Shown: positions 19,677-29,107, counted from the stretch's first letter. The stretch is 64,000 nt of DNA from Chromohalobacter israelensis (GCA_000761475.1 JQNW01000004.1:434001-498000), one strand, 5' to 3'. Notes: generated by a model from the sequence alone, not told the origin. A program made the numbers and translations.

Positions 19677-20546
19677 TCAGTCTGCGTCCGTGTCGTCGAC
19701 GACATGGATCGTGGCCGTCATTCCGGCACTCAGTAGCGTCCCCTCGGGAACGTCGTCGAGTTCGATGCGCACCGGGATGCGTTGTGCCAGCCGAACCCAG
19801 TTGAAGGTCGGCTCGACCTGCGGCAACAGCTGGTCGTTGGGTGAGGTGTTGCTGTCGGCGATGCCTCGGCCGATGCCGGCGACATGGCCGCGTAGCTCGG
19901 TGTCGTCGTTCATCAGCGTGATCATGGCGACGTCGCCTTCCTCGATCCGCGACATCTTGGTCTCTTCGAAGTAGCCGGTCACGTAATAGGAATCGGCCTT
20001 GACCAGTGCCATGACGGCATTGCCGGCGTTGACGTAATTGCCCTCGCTGAGCCGAAGGTTGAGGATGTGTCCATCGGCGGGTGCCGTCACCACGGTGCGT
20101 TTCAGGTCGATCTGCGCGCTCTCCAGCTGCGCCTCGGCCGCGTCGAGATTGGCCTGGGCGACTCGGGTGTCGATCCGCGCGATCTCCCGATCCTCGTTGC
20201 TGATCGCCCGGCTGCTCAGGCGGTTGCGGCGGCTTTCCTCGTGTTTCTTGAGCTCCAGCTGTGCCCGGTTCAGTTCCACGGTGGCCTGGGCCTGCTCGAG
20301 GGCGGCGCGATAGCGGGCCTGGTTGATCTTGAAGAGGATCTCGCCCTGGGACACGCGTTGCGTGTCTTCCACCGAAAGCTCGCTCACCCAGCCGGAGACA
20401 TCCGGGGCGATGGTCACGATATCGGCGCGGACACGGCCGTCGCGTGTCCACGGCGTATACAGGTAGTAATGCCATAGCCAGACACCGGCGGCGATGGCCA
20501 GTGCCACGATGACGAGTGTGGTGAGCATGCGTAGCGAAGTGCGCAT
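19677..20546 (-). CDS. aaeA: HlyD-family membrane fusion subunit, AaeA-like
   Basis: A 289-residue periplasmic adaptor with one N-terminal membrane anchor (about residues 8-28). A lipoyl-like barrel follows (IVTIAPDVSGWVSEL, VTAPADGHILNLRLSEGN) interrupted by a coiled-coil hairpin (about 85-165). It links the FUSC pump to the outer membrane. Its ATG follows the aaeX stop with no gap, so translation is probably coupled. Confidence 0.87.
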   Translation of the reverse strand: MRTSLRMLTTLVIVALAIAAGVWLWHYYLYTPWTRDGRVRADIVTIAPDVSGWVSELSVEDTQRVSQGEILFKINQARYRAALEQAQATVELNRAQLELKKHEESRRNRLSSRAISNEDREIARIDTRVAQANLDAAEAQLESAQIDLKRTVVTAPADGHILNLRLSEGNYVNAGNAVMALVKADSYYVTGYFEETKMSRIEEGDVAMITLMNDDTELRGHVAGIGRGIADSNTSPNDQLLPQVEPTFNWVRLAQRIPVRIELDDVPEGTLLSAGMTATIHVVDDTDAD

Positions 20547-20765
20547 TTAGACGATTCCGGCAGTTGGCGAAAAGACAAAGGCGACGATGGCCGTGATGAT
20601 GACGAACAGGGCGGCATCGAACCACGCTTCGAACCAGGGCGTATGTTGCCCGACGATACGGTGCAATACCGTACGCACGATGAGTGCGCCAACGAACCCC
20701 AACAGGGCGTAGAGCAGCAGCGGACTGAAATAGATGCCGCCGATAGCGATTTCCTTGAGACCCAT
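20547..20765 (-). CDS. aaeX: DUF1656 small membrane protein, AaeX-like
   Basis: A 72-residue protein with two predicted membrane helices (LLLYALLGFVGALIV and AALFVIITAIVAFVF). It is the usual first gene of aaeXAB-type operons; its function is unknown. GGAGAAGGA precedes the ATG at 20765. The TAA stop touches the ATG of aaeA. Confidence 0.82.
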   Translation of the reverse strand: MGLKEIAIGGIYFSPLLLYALLGFVGALIVRTVLHRIVGQHTPWFEAWFDAALFVIITAIVAFVFSPTAGIV

Positions 20766-20873
20766 TCCTTCTCCCGTTCGCCAAGGCAAGCGACTATGTT
20801 AGCACGCTATCTATTTGGCGCGCTATCCGTGCGATCGGCTCCCGAGGCGGCACGTCGCGTCGCGGCTGTCAGT

Positions 20874-21818
20874 CTAGCGTGAAAATCGGGGGCTGGGAGC
20901 CGGCGCATGCAAGCGCCAGCTATCCGGAACGGCCTGGCGGATCCGTTCGAGCAGGGTAACGGTTTTGCGCGGCAGACGGCCGAAGGGATAGAGGAGCGTG
21001 ATGGGCAGCGAGGATGGCGCCCATTCCTCCAGGCAGGGGGTCAGGCTGCCGGGATGATGCTGCAGGCGTTTCTCGGCCATCCAGTGGGGCAGCAGGCCAA
21101 GCCCCCCGCCTCGTGCAATGGCGTCGATATGCAGCACGTACTGGTCGACGCGCAGACGCGAGGGGGGCAGGGTGAGATCCCACTCGCCTTCACGGGCGTG
21201 ATGCAAGGTCACGCCGTGCTCGCTGGTGCCGAGCAGGTCGACCCAGGCATGTTCGGCCAGATCGCGAGGGTGGCGGGGAGCACCATGGCGGCGCAGGTAA
21301 TCGGGGTGGGCATAGAGGCCTCGCCGCATATGGCCCAGTGTTTCCTGACGCAAGCCGCACTCGTCGACAGTTCCCAGCCATACGCATAGCGCCTCGTCCT
21401 CGGGCCCCGTGGGCGGCGTAAGGTGCGTCTGCAAGTCGAGACGCACGCCGGGGTGGTCGGCGACGAAGTTCTCCATCTGCTGCGAGAACCATCCGCGGGC
21501 GAAGGCATTGTGCACCTGCACGGTGAGTTCGCCGCTGACTTCCGCACGCAGGTCTTCCAGGGCGCGCTGACTCTGTTCGGCGAGACGCAGGATCTGCTGA
21601 CTGTAGGCCAGAAAGAGCGTGCCGGCCTCGGTGGGCAGCAGGCGATTGGCCTGGCGACGCAGCAAGGGCTGACCCAGGCGCTCCTCCAGTTGACTGATGC
21701 GACGACTGAGTGTCGACTTGGCGACCCCGAGCTGTCGGGCGCTGGCGGTGAGACTGCCGGATGCCATGACCGAGGCGAAGGCGGCCAGCTCATCGAGATC
21801 GTACATGCCATTCGTCAT
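20874..21818 (-). CDS. LysR-family transcriptional regulator (AaeR-like position)
   Basis: A 314-residue LTTR. The N-terminal winged helix-turn-helix reads LAAFASVMASGSLTASARQL followed by GVAKSTLSRRI. The rest is a type 2 periplasmic-binding effector domain (about residues 90-295). It lies about 110 bases upstream of aaeX on the same strand, unlike E. coli aaeR, which is divergent. Control of the efflux operon by an aromatic acid is likely but inferred. No clear ribosome site separates the possible starts at 21818 and 21806. Confidence 0.82.
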   Translation of the reverse strand: MTNGMYDLDELAAFASVMASGSLTASARQLGVAKSTLSRRISQLEERLGQPLLRRQANRLLPTEAGTLFLAYSQQILRLAEQSQRALEDLRAEVSGELTVQVHNAFARGWFSQQMENFVADHPGVRLDLQTHLTPPTGPEDEALCVWLGTVDECGLRQETLGHMRRGLYAHPDYLRRHGAPRHPRDLAEHAWVDLLGTSEHGVTLHHAREGEWDLTLPPSRLRVDQYVLHIDAIARGGGLGLLPHWMAEKRLQHHPGSLTPCLEEWAPSSLPITLLYPFGRLPRKTVTLLERIRQAVPDSWRLHAPAPSPRFSR

Positions 21819-21968
21819 CGTCAATCGGCGTGCTGTGGGGGTGAGCGCGCATTCTTGCACAACCCTGCATCTTTTTGAAAATCATTAGCGCCTGTTATGG
21901 CGTCTCGTTGCGTTGCGGATTGCGAAACGCCCCGTCCCATGACGTGGTGTCGTACTTTGTGGAAGAAT

Positions 21969-21987
21969 CTAAATGATAAAAATTCGC
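21969..21987. promoter_or_regulatory. Fur-box-like sequence before the TonB receptor
   Basis: CTAAATGATAAAAATTCGC matches about 12 of 19 positions of the Fur consensus and sits in an AT-rich stretch about 75 bases before the receptor start. The receptor type makes iron control plausible. Confidence 0.5.
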
Positions 21988-22059
21988 ATTAAATTTTAAT
22001 CATTGTGCAAGCGCTCCGGACACATTCGGGGCAGGATTCTTCAGGGAGAACCACGCAAC

Positions 22060-24021
22060 ATGAATCATCCATCGCGTATCGCGACGCTGACACTGGTGAC
22101 GGCCGCCGTCAGCACGCCGGTCGCCCATGCCGCCGAAAGCGACGTCGCGTTGAACGACGTCGTCGTCACCGCCGCCGGGTATGCGCAGCAGGTCACGAGT
22201 GCACCGGCCTCGATCAGTGTCATCTCGCGCGAGCAGCTCGAAAACAAGGCCTATCGCGATATCACCGATGCCTTGCGGGACGTGCCGGGCGTCATCGTCA
22301 CCGGCGGCGGCCGTGGCGACAACGGTGCCGATATCAGCATGCGCGGCATGCCGGCGCAATACACCCTGATCCTCGTCGACGGACGTCGCCAGTCCTCGCG
22401 GGAGTCGCGTCCCAACGGGAGCGCCGGGTTCGAGCAGGACTGGCTGCCACCCCTGCAGGCCATCGAGCGTATCGAGGTGATTCGCGGGCCCATGTCGACG
22501 CTTTACGGTTCGGACGCCATCGGCGGGGTCATCAACGTCATCACTCGCAAGGTGGCCGATGAGTGGCACGGCAACGTGCGTGCCGAAGCCACGCTCCAGG
22601 AAGACAGCGGCTCGGGCAACGCCAACCAGGGACAGCTCTATGTGTCGGGGCCCCTTGCCGACGATCTTCTGGGGCTGCAGGTGTATGGCCAGTACCAGAA
22701 GCGAGAAGAGGACGACATCGAGGAAGGCTACGAAGACAAGGACCTGCAAAGCCTGACCGCCAAGTTTTCGCTGACGCCGAGCGAGCATCATGACGTTGGC
22801 CTGGAAGTGGGCAAGGAGACCCAGGATCGTGCGGCCCATGTCGGCAAATCCGCTCCGGCGGAAGGCTGCCGCGGTGGTTGTACCGATAGCCACTCGACGC
22901 ATGACCGGGAACATTATGCGCTGACCCACACCGGGCGCTGGGGATTCGCCACCTCCAACAGTTACGTGCAGCGCGAGTCGACGCAAAACAAGGCGCGTGA
23001 CATGGAGATTACCAATACGGTGGCGAACACGCAGTGGGTGATGCCGCTGTCGCGCCATATCGTGACGCTGGGTGCGAACTATGAGAAAGAAGAACTCGAT
23101 GATCGAACCAGCAATCAGATATCGGACCTGACGCAAGTCAGCAACGATCAGTGGGCGCTGTTCGTCGAGGATGAATGGTTATTGACGCAAGATGTCTCGC
23201 TGACCGGCGGGGTGCGCCTGGATGACAACGAAAACTACGGCAGCCACGTCAGCCCGCGCCTGTATGGGGTCTGGCAGGCCGCGCCACGCTGGACGCTCAA
23301 GGGCGGCGTCTCCACCGGTTATCGTGCGCCCGGTTTGCGCGAGATCACGCCGGGATGGGGGCAGATCAGTCGCGGTGGCAACGTTTACGGCAATCCGGAT
23401 CTGGAACCCGAGACGTCGCTCAACAAGGAACTTGCCTTGCTCTACAGCGCCCCGAGCGGCTTGAATGCCAGCATGACGCTGTTCCACAACGACTTCGAGG
23501 ACAAGATCACGCGCGTGGCATGTCCGGATAGCGTGTGCGCCGCAGGGCCCAATCAGTTCGGTGCCGACCCGACCTACCGTATCAACGTCGACGAGGCCGT
23601 GACCCGGGGGGTGGAGCTCTCGCTGTCGTCGCCGCTGACCGAGACGTTGACCCTGTCGACGAGCTACACCTATACCGACTCCGAGCAGAAAAGCGGTGAA
23701 TACGAGGGCAACCCCTTGACCAAGCTGCCCGAACATCAATTCAGCGGTACGCTGGACTGGACGCCGGTGGCGCGGCTCAATGCCTGGGCGCGGCTGACCT
23801 ATCGCGGCAAGGAGAGCCAGCCTGTCGAGGGGCCGTCCTCGAGCAGCATTCGCGCCCCTTCCTATACCTTCGTGGACAGTGGCGGTGCGTGGCGACTGAC
23901 CGAGCGGGCCAAGCTCATGGTCGGTGTCTACAACATGTTCGACGAAGAGATCGACTACGACGAGTACGGCTATGTGGAAGATGGGCGGCGATACTGGGTG
24001 GGGGCGAGCCTCGACTTCTAG
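22060..24021 (+). CDS. TonB-dependent outer-membrane receptor, FepA/CirA-like
   Basis: A 653-residue receptor. A signal peptide ends near HAAES (about residue 25). A TonB box-like DVVVTAAG is followed by the plug domain (about 40-150: SISVISREQLENKAYRDIT, MRGMPAQYTLILVDGRRQ, GPMSTLYGSDAIGGVIN). A beta-barrel follows and ends in an aromatic residue (GASLDF). An extracellular loop contains a close cysteine pair (CRGGC) typical of FepA/CirA-type siderophore receptors. AGGGAGA sets the start. It is monocistronic with its own terminator. The ligand, probably a catecholate siderophore, is inferred. Confidence 0.88.
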   Translation: MNHPSRIATLTLVTAAVSTPVAHAAESDVALNDVVVTAAGYAQQVTSAPASISVISREQLENKAYRDITDALRDVPGVIVTGGGRGDNGADISMRGMPAQYTLILVDGRRQSSRESRPNGSAGFEQDWLPPLQAIERIEVIRGPMSTLYGSDAIGGVINVITRKVADEWHGNVRAEATLQEDSGSGNANQGQLYVSGPLADDLLGLQVYGQYQKREEDDIEEGYEDKDLQSLTAKFSLTPSEHHDVGLEVGKETQDRAAHVGKSAPAEGCRGGCTDSHSTHDREHYALTHTGRWGFATSNSYVQRESTQNKARDMEITNTVANTQWVMPLSRHIVTLGANYEKEELDDRTSNQISDLTQVSNDQWALFVEDEWLLTQDVSLTGGVRLDDNENYGSHVSPRLYGVWQAAPRWTLKGGVSTGYRAPGLREITPGWGQISRGGNVYGNPDLEPETSLNKELALLYSAPSGLNASMTLFHNDFEDKITRVACPDSVCAAGPNQFGADPTYRINVDEAVTRGVELSLSSPLTETLTLSTSYTYTDSEQKSGEYEGNPLTKLPEHQFSGTLDWTPVARLNAWARLTYRGKESQPVEGPSSSSIRAPSYTFVDSGGAWRLTERAKLMVGVYNMFDEEIDYDEYGYVEDGRRYWVGASLDF

Positions 24022-24044
24022 GGGACGCTGCGCGAATGGTGATG

Positions 24045-24072
24045 AAAAGGGAGGCCTCGGGCCTCCCTTTTG
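24045..24072 (+). terminator. Terminator after the TonB receptor gene
   Basis: AAAAGGGAGGCC-TCG-GGCCTCCCTTTT forms a 12-bp stem with a 3-base loop and ends in T residues, 24 bases past the receptor stop. Confidence 0.85.
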
Positions 24073-24150
24073 GCTTGCATGCTCGGTCAGCCGAGGGAGA
24101 CGCATGCATGCCGACGACCTGATGGGCGCGGGGCGTTCATGCTATTTTCG

Positions 24151-24182
24151 TGCTGTCACCGTATTTCTTGCTGTCACCGTAT
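24151..24182 (+). repeat. Short tandem direct repeat upstream of modA
   Basis: TGCTGTCACCGTAT occurs twice with an 18-base period (24151-24164 and 24169-24182), about 45-75 bases before modA. Spacing of less than two helical turns could suit a dimeric regulator, but it does not resemble the known ModE site. Confidence 0.5.
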
Positions 24183-24223
24183 CGGCGATGCGTCGCCAAG
24201 CGTCTGTTTTCGGGAGCGTCATC

Positions 24224-25024
24224 ATGTCACCTCGTCCGTCGTTACACGCCCTCCTCGCGTGTGGTATCGCTCTCGTGCTGACCTTGAGCGCCGCCACGGC
24301 GCAAGCCACAGAGCGCGTCACCGTGTTTGCGGCAGCCTCGTTGACGGATGCCGTGGATGCGCTGGCCGATCGCTACATGCGCGAGCACGATGTCGAGGTC
24401 GTGCCGGTGTACGCCGCGTCCTCGACCCTGGCCCGGCAGATCGCCAACGGCGCACCGGCAGCGATCTATCTGTCGGCCAACGAGCGCTGGATGGACTGGC
24501 TGGGCGAGCAGGGCGGTGTGGCGCTGACCCAGCGCCATGACGTGCTGACCAATCGTCTGGCGCTGGTGGCGCCGCAGGACAGCGGCCTCACGGCCTTTAC
24601 GCCGAACGCGACGACGCCGATCGCCGAACGCCTGGGCGAAGGGCGACTGGCCGTGGGCGACCCGGCGCATGTCCCCGCCGGGATCTATGCCAAGCAAGCC
24701 CTGCAAGGCCTCGGCCAGTGGCAGGCACTGCGTGCCCGCCTGGCCCGCGCCGACAACGTGCGCACGGCGCTGGCGCTGGTCGAGCGTGGCGAGGCGCCGT
24801 TGGGCATCGTCTATGCCAGCGATGCCCGGGCCAGCGACAAGATCGAAACCCTGGGGCTGTTCCCGGTATCGTCCCATGACCCCATCATCTATCCCATGGC
24901 CTTGATCGGCGAGGCACCGAGCGATGCGGCCCGGGCCCTGGCGAATTGGCTCGATGGCGATCAGGCGGCCGCTATCTTTCAGCGCTACGGTTTCGCGGCC
25001 GTCACCGCCGACGAGGCGCCGTGA
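24224..25024 (+). CDS. modA: Molybdate ABC transporter substrate-binding protein
   Basis: A 266-residue periplasmic protein that binds molybdate or tungstate. The signal peptide runs to about ATAQA (residue 28). The mature part starts TERVTVFAAASLTDAVDAL, the conserved ModA opening, and contains the oxyanion-binding SSTLARQI and GDPAHVPAGIYAKQAL. The ATG at 24224 has GGGAG eight bases upstream. Its TGA overlaps the modB ATG. Confidence 0.93.
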   Translation: MSPRPSLHALLACGIALVLTLSAATAQATERVTVFAAASLTDAVDALADRYMREHDVEVVPVYAASSTLARQIANGAPAAIYLSANERWMDWLGEQGGVALTQRHDVLTNRLALVAPQDSGLTAFTPNATTPIAERLGEGRLAVGDPAHVPAGIYAKQALQGLGQWQALRARLARADNVRTALALVERGEAPLGIVYASDARASDKIETLGLFPVSSHDPIIYPMALIGEAPSDAARALANWLDGDQAAAIFQRYGFAAVTADEAP

Positions 25025-25719
25025 TGTTGACGCCCCTGGAGTGGGAAGCGCTGGCCTTGAGTCTGCGCATCTCCGGCATCGCGGTAGCCGCGATCCTGGT
25101 GCCGGGGATTGCCGTGGCCTACCTGCTGGCGCGTTTCGACTTCCCGGGAAAGACGCTTCTCGACGGTATCCTGCACCTGCCGCTGGTACTGCCGCCGGTG
25201 GTCGTGGGGTATCTGCTGCTGGTGGCGCTGGGTCGTCAGGGGCCGCTGGGACAATGGCTGCACGCGCAGTTCGGCGTGAGCCTGCCCTTCACCTGGGAAG
25301 GGGCGGCCGTGGCGGGTGGCGTCATGGCGTTTCCGCTACTGGTCCGGGCCGTGCGCTTGTCGCTGGAGGCGGTCGATCGCAAGCTGGAGGACGCCGCACG
25401 CACGCTGGGGGCGGGGCGCTGGAAGACCTTCATCACCGTCACCCTGCCGCTGACCCTGCCGGGCATCCTGACCGGCGGCGTGCTGGCCTTCGCGCGGTCG
25501 CTGTCGGAGTTCGGCGCGACGATCACCTTCGCCTCCAATATTCCGGGCGAGACGCGTACCCTGCCGCTGGCACTCTACAGTCTTGTCCAGACACCGGGCC
25601 AGGAAGCCGCAGCAGCCAGACTCTGCGTGATCTCGGTCGTCGTGGCGCTGATCGCGCTGGTGGCGTCGGAGTGGTTGGCACGTCGCGCACGCCAACGCCT
25701 GGAGGGACGCCATGCTTGA
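25024..25719 (+). CDS. modB: Molybdate ABC transporter permease
   Basis: A 231-residue inner-membrane permease with about five membrane helices. The EAA loop that contacts ModC is visible as LEDAARTLGAGRWKTFITVT. The start overlaps the modA stop by one base (TGATG), and the end overlaps modC by eight bases, so the three genes form a translationally coupled operon. Confidence 0.93.
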   Translation: MLTPLEWEALALSLRISGIAVAAILVPGIAVAYLLARFDFPGKTLLDGILHLPLVLPPVVVGYLLLVALGRQGPLGQWLHAQFGVSLPFTWEGAAVAGGVMAFPLLVRAVRLSLEAVDRKLEDAARTLGAGRWKTFITVTLPLTLPGILTGGVLAFARSLSEFGATITFASNIPGETRTLPLALYSLVQTPGQEAAAARLCVISVVVALIALVASEWLARRARQRLEGRHA

Positions 25720-26806
25720 GGCCAGCGTCACGCAACGGCTCGGCGATTTCACGCTCGATGCGTCGCTGACGGTGCCTGCGGAGGGCGTCACTGCCTTGTT
25801 CGGCCGCTCGGGGAGCGGGAAGAGCAGTCTGATTCGTCTGATCGCCGGCCTGGGCGTGCCGGACAGCGGCATCATCCGGCTGGGCGAGACATGGCTGGTG
25901 GATACCCGGCGTCGACATTGGATGCCGCCGCATCGCCGCCGGCTGGGCGTCGTGTTTCAGGAGGCTCGCCTGTTTCCGCATTATTCGGTGCGCGGCAACC
26001 TGCGCTATGGCATGCCTCGCGCCTCACGCGGGGATTTCGATGGCCTGGTCGAGTTGCTGGGCATCGGTCACTTGCTGGCGCGCACCCCGGCGCGGTTGTC
26101 CGGCGGCGAGGCGCGACGCGTGGCGATAGGGCGTGCCCTGCTGTCGCGTCCGCGCATGCTGTTGATGGACGAGCCGCTGACGGGACTCGACGGGGCTCGC
26201 AAGCAGGAGCTGTTGCGGTATATCCGCCAGTTGGCACGCGACACCGGGGTACCGATTCTCTTCGTCAGTCACGATACCCGCGAGATCGGTGCGCTGGCCG
26301 ACCGCGTGGCCTTGATCGAACAGGGCCAGGTGCTGGCCAGCGGCCCGGTGGACGAGATGTTCAGCCGTCTCGATCTGGGACCTCGGACTGGACGTTTCGA
26401 GGCCGCGTCGCTGATCGAGGCCCGTATCGTCGCGCACGACGATGCCTATGACCTGACGCAGCTGGCGCTGAGGAACGTATCCACGCCACTGGACGTGGCG
26501 CGTCTCGAGGGCGTGCCGGGCGATACGGTGCGCCTGCGCCTGCGGGCGCGCGATGTGGGCGTGGTGCCGGCATCCGCGTCCTGCTCGACGCGTTCGGGCA
26601 CTGCCTTTCTACCGGCCACGTTGCGCGAAATCGGCGACGAGACCCAGGGGCCGTTCGTCGAGGTGATGCTGGATGTGGGCGGGCAGGCACTGCGCGCGCG
26701 CCTCACCCGGCGCGACGTCTCGACGATGCGGCTGCATCCCGGGCAGACGCTGCAGGCCCAGGTGCGCAGCGTGACCATTTCCCGGCATGATGTGATCGTG
26801 TTGTGA
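25712..26806 (+). CDS. modC: Molybdate ABC transporter ATP-binding protein
   Basis: A 364-residue ATPase. Walker A GRSGSGKSS is at about residues 31-39, the Q-loop is in VVFQEARLFPHYSV, the signature is LSGGEARRVAIGRAL, and Walker B is LLMDEPLTGLD with a switch His in VSHDTRE. The C-terminal 75 residues form a MOP/TOBE domain that binds molybdate. Length and order fit ModC. Convergent with the downstream EamA gene, six bases away. Confidence 0.93.
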   Translation: MLEASVTQRLGDFTLDASLTVPAEGVTALFGRSGSGKSSLIRLIAGLGVPDSGIIRLGETWLVDTRRRHWMPPHRRRLGVVFQEARLFPHYSVRGNLRYGMPRASRGDFDGLVELLGIGHLLARTPARLSGGEARRVAIGRALLSRPRMLLMDEPLTGLDGARKQELLRYIRQLARDTGVPILFVSHDTREIGALADRVALIEQGQVLASGPVDEMFSRLDLGPRTGRFEAASLIEARIVAHDDAYDLTQLALRNVSTPLDVARLEGVPGDTVRLRLRARDVGVVPASASCSTRSGTAFLPATLREIGDETQGPFVEVMLDVGGQALRARLTRRDVSTMRLHPGQTLQAQVRSVTISRHDVIVL

Positions 26807-26812
26807 GGCGAT

Positions 26813-27676
26813 CTAGCGCATCGGGAGAGGGCGCCGACGCCCGGGCAGATTGATGACGGCCAGCCCGGCGATCACCAGCGCGCCACCGAGCAGTTTATGG
26901 CTGTCCAGGCCGTCGCCCAGCAGCCAGACCCCGAGCAGTACGGCGATCACGGGCATCAGCAGCGTCAGCGGAACGACACGGTTGATCGGGTGGCGGCGGA
27001 GCAGGGCATACCACAGGCCGTAGGCGAGGATCGATGACATCACGGCGGTGTAGAATACCGCGCCCCAGCCTGACCATCCCGCCTGCTGGAGCGCTGCGAC
27101 ATGGTGGTTCTCGAAGAGCCAGCTGCCGAGCGCGACCTGGGGGATCGCGAAGAGTGCGATCCAGCCGGTCATGGTCAGCGGCGAAATGTTCGGGGCGCGC
27201 TTGATGATCAATGTCGAGACCGCCCAGGCAAGAGCGCTGGTGAGTAGCGTCAGTGTCGCCGTGGCATCGGGCAGTGCGGGGCCGCCCGCCAGTACCACCG
27301 CCCCCGCGAATGCCAGCAGCAGACCGAGCAGGCGTCGGGCGTCGAGGCGTTCCTTCAGGAAGATGGCGGCCAGCAGGGTGGCGAAGGGCGTGCCCATCTG
27401 CACCAGCAAGGCGCCAGTGCCGGCCTCCGCCTGTCCCAGGCCCAGAAACAGCAGCGGGAAGTGCAGGCCGCCGAAGGTCACCGACAGCACCAGCAGCCAC
27501 GGCAGTTGCGGGCGGGTCACGCGGGTGAAGGGAACGACGAGCGCGGCGACCAGCATGAAGCGCAGTGTCATCAGCATCAGTGGGGGCATGTCGTTCACGC
27601 CGACCTTGATGACAATGATGTTGAAGGCCCAGATGACGATGACCGTCAGGCCGAGCAGGAGATCGCGAAGGGGCAC
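26813..27676 (-). CDS. EamA/DMT-family metabolite exporter
   Basis: A 287-residue membrane protein with about ten hydrophobic segments in two EamA repeats (for example LLGLTVIVIWAFNIIVIKVG at the N-terminus and LLGGALVIAGLAVINL at the end). Such proteins export amino acids or other small metabolites; the substrate cannot be told. The GTG at 27676 is chosen because AAGGA lies seven bases upstream and the first helix follows at once; the open frame extends further upstream without membrane-protein character. Confidence 0.82.
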   Translation of the reverse strand: MPLRDLLLGLTVIVIWAFNIIVIKVGVNDMPPLMLMTLRFMLVAALVVPFTRVTRPQLPWLLVLSVTFGGLHFPLLFLGLGQAEAGTGALLVQMGTPFATLLAAIFLKERLDARRLLGLLLAFAGAVVLAGGPALPDATATLTLLTSALAWAVSTLIIKRAPNISPLTMTGWIALFAIPQVALGSWLFENHHVAALQQAGWSGWGAVFYTAVMSSILAYGLWYALLRRHPINRVVPLTLLMPVIAVLLGVWLLGDGLDSHKLLGGALVIAGLAVINLPGRRRPLPMR

Positions 27677-27743
27677 GGGCTGTCCTTGTGAAAACGGGTA
27701 CGTCTCGCGGGCATCCACGCAGTGACAGACAAGAGGATAACGC

Positions 27744-28223
27744 ATGATGCGCATGAAGTACGTTCTGCTCGGCGCCTGGGGGGCGCTGTTGTGGATGTCC
27801 GCGGGTGCCGACCAGGCACGGGCCGGGCTCGGCCACGCCACCTTGACGTTTGCCGAGCACCAGTTGTCGGTGGAAGTGGCCAGGCAACCGCAGGAGCGGG
27901 CGCGAGGATTGATGGGGCGCGAGACATTGGCGCCGGATGCCGGCATGCTGTTCGTCTATGCACGTCAGCAGCCACCGACGTCGAGCTTCTGGATGTACCG
28001 CACGCTGATTCCGCTGGACATCGCGTTTCTCGGCGCAGATGGAGAGATTCGCACGATCCGTCGCATGCTGCCTTGTCGCACCGCCTCGCGTGAGGACTGC
28101 CCTCGTTACGCGGCTGGCGCACCGTTTCGTGCGGCCCTGGAAGTCAACGCCGGTTACTTTTCCCGCCATGGGCTCGAGGTGGGCGATCGCCTGCCGATCG
28201 CCGCATTGCTGCCATCGCGTTGA
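27744..28223 (+). CDS. Secreted DUF192 family protein
   Basis: A 159-residue protein with a signal peptide (YVLLGAWGALLWMSAGADQARA) and a DUF192 domain (VEVARQPQERARGLMGRE, SSFWMYRTLIPLDIAFL, LEVNAGYFSRHGLEVGDRL). DUF192 proteins are small periplasmic beta-barrel proteins of unknown function. GAGGA lies upstream of the start; a second ATG follows at once. It is 41 bases before the TauE/SafE gene and probably cotranscribed with it. Confidence 0.85.
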   Translation: MMRMKYVLLGAWGALLWMSAGADQARAGLGHATLTFAEHQLSVEVARQPQERARGLMGRETLAPDAGMLFVYARQQPPTSSFWMYRTLIPLDIAFLGADGEIRTIRRMLPCRTASREDCPRYAAGAPFRAALEVNAGYFSRHGLEVGDRLPIAALLPSR

Positions 28224-28264
28224 GAGCAGAGACTGGCAAGCTTTCGTTCACCCTTCGAGGAGAC

Positions 28265-29077
28265 ATGACGTTGGATCTTATCTGGTGGTTGGCCTATCTG
28301 GCGCTGGGCGGCGCGGTGGGCATCTTTGCCGGACTGCTGGGGGTCGGCGGCGGCGGCATCATGGTGCCGGTGCTGACTTCGCTGTTCGCGCTTCAGGGAT
28401 TTCCCCACGACACGCTGGTGCACGTGGCACTGGGAACCTCGATGGCCGCCATCGTGCCCACCTCGCTGGCGAGCCTGCGGGCGCATCACCGGCGCGGCGG
28501 CGTGGCGTGGCCGGTGGTACGCTTCATCACGCCGGGCATACTGCTCGGTACCTTCCTGGGGACGTTTCTCGCTTCTCACGTTCCCACCACGGGGCTGGCG
28601 GTGTTCTTCGCGTGCTTCATGGCATTCGTGTCGCTGCAGATGCTGATCAACCTCAAGCCCGCGCCGACGCGCACGTTGCCGGGCGCCTGGGGGATCTCGG
28701 GCGTCGGGCTGGGCATCGGCGGTATCTCCGCCCTGGTCGCCATCGGCGGTGGCTCGCTCACGGTACCGTTTCTGACCTGGTGCAACGTGGCCCTGCGCCG
28801 GGCCATCGGGACCTCCGCCGCCGTGGGATTGCCGATCGCGCTGGCGGGAGCGCTGGGGTATTTGATCAATGGCTGGGGCGAGGCGGCGTTGCCTGCGGGG
28901 ACGCTGGGCTTCATCTACTGGCCGGCGGTGGTGTTGATGTCGATCGTGAGCTTCTTTACCGCGCCGCTGGGGGCTCGCTTGGCCCATCGTCTGCCGGTGG
29001 CCATGCTCAAGCGGATCTTCGCCTTCGTGCTGATGGCGCTGTCGGTGAAGATGCTGTTCACCGTCTTGTCGGGCTAG
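28265..29077 (+). CDS. TauE/SafE (TSUP) family permease
   Basis: A 270-residue membrane protein with about eight helices and the two glycine-rich repeats of the TSUP family (GIFAGLLGVGGGGIMVP and GGISALVAIGGGSLTVP). Members export sulfite, sulfoacetate or other anions. GAGGAG sets the ATG at 28265. The IS5 element begins 30 bases after its stop, leaving the gene intact. Confidence 0.86.
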   Translation: MTLDLIWWLAYLALGGAVGIFAGLLGVGGGGIMVPVLTSLFALQGFPHDTLVHVALGTSMAAIVPTSLASLRAHHRRGGVAWPVVRFITPGILLGTFLGTFLASHVPTTGLAVFFACFMAFVSLQMLINLKPAPTRTLPGAWGISGVGLGIGGISALVAIGGGSLTVPFLTWCNVALRRAIGTSAAVGLPIALAGALGYLINGWGEAALPAGTLGFIYWPAVVLMSIVSFFTAPLGARLAHRLPVAMLKRIFAFVLMALSVKMLFTVLSG

Positions 29078-29107
29078 CAGACAATCTCGCATTAGACGTT
29101 GGTCTAA

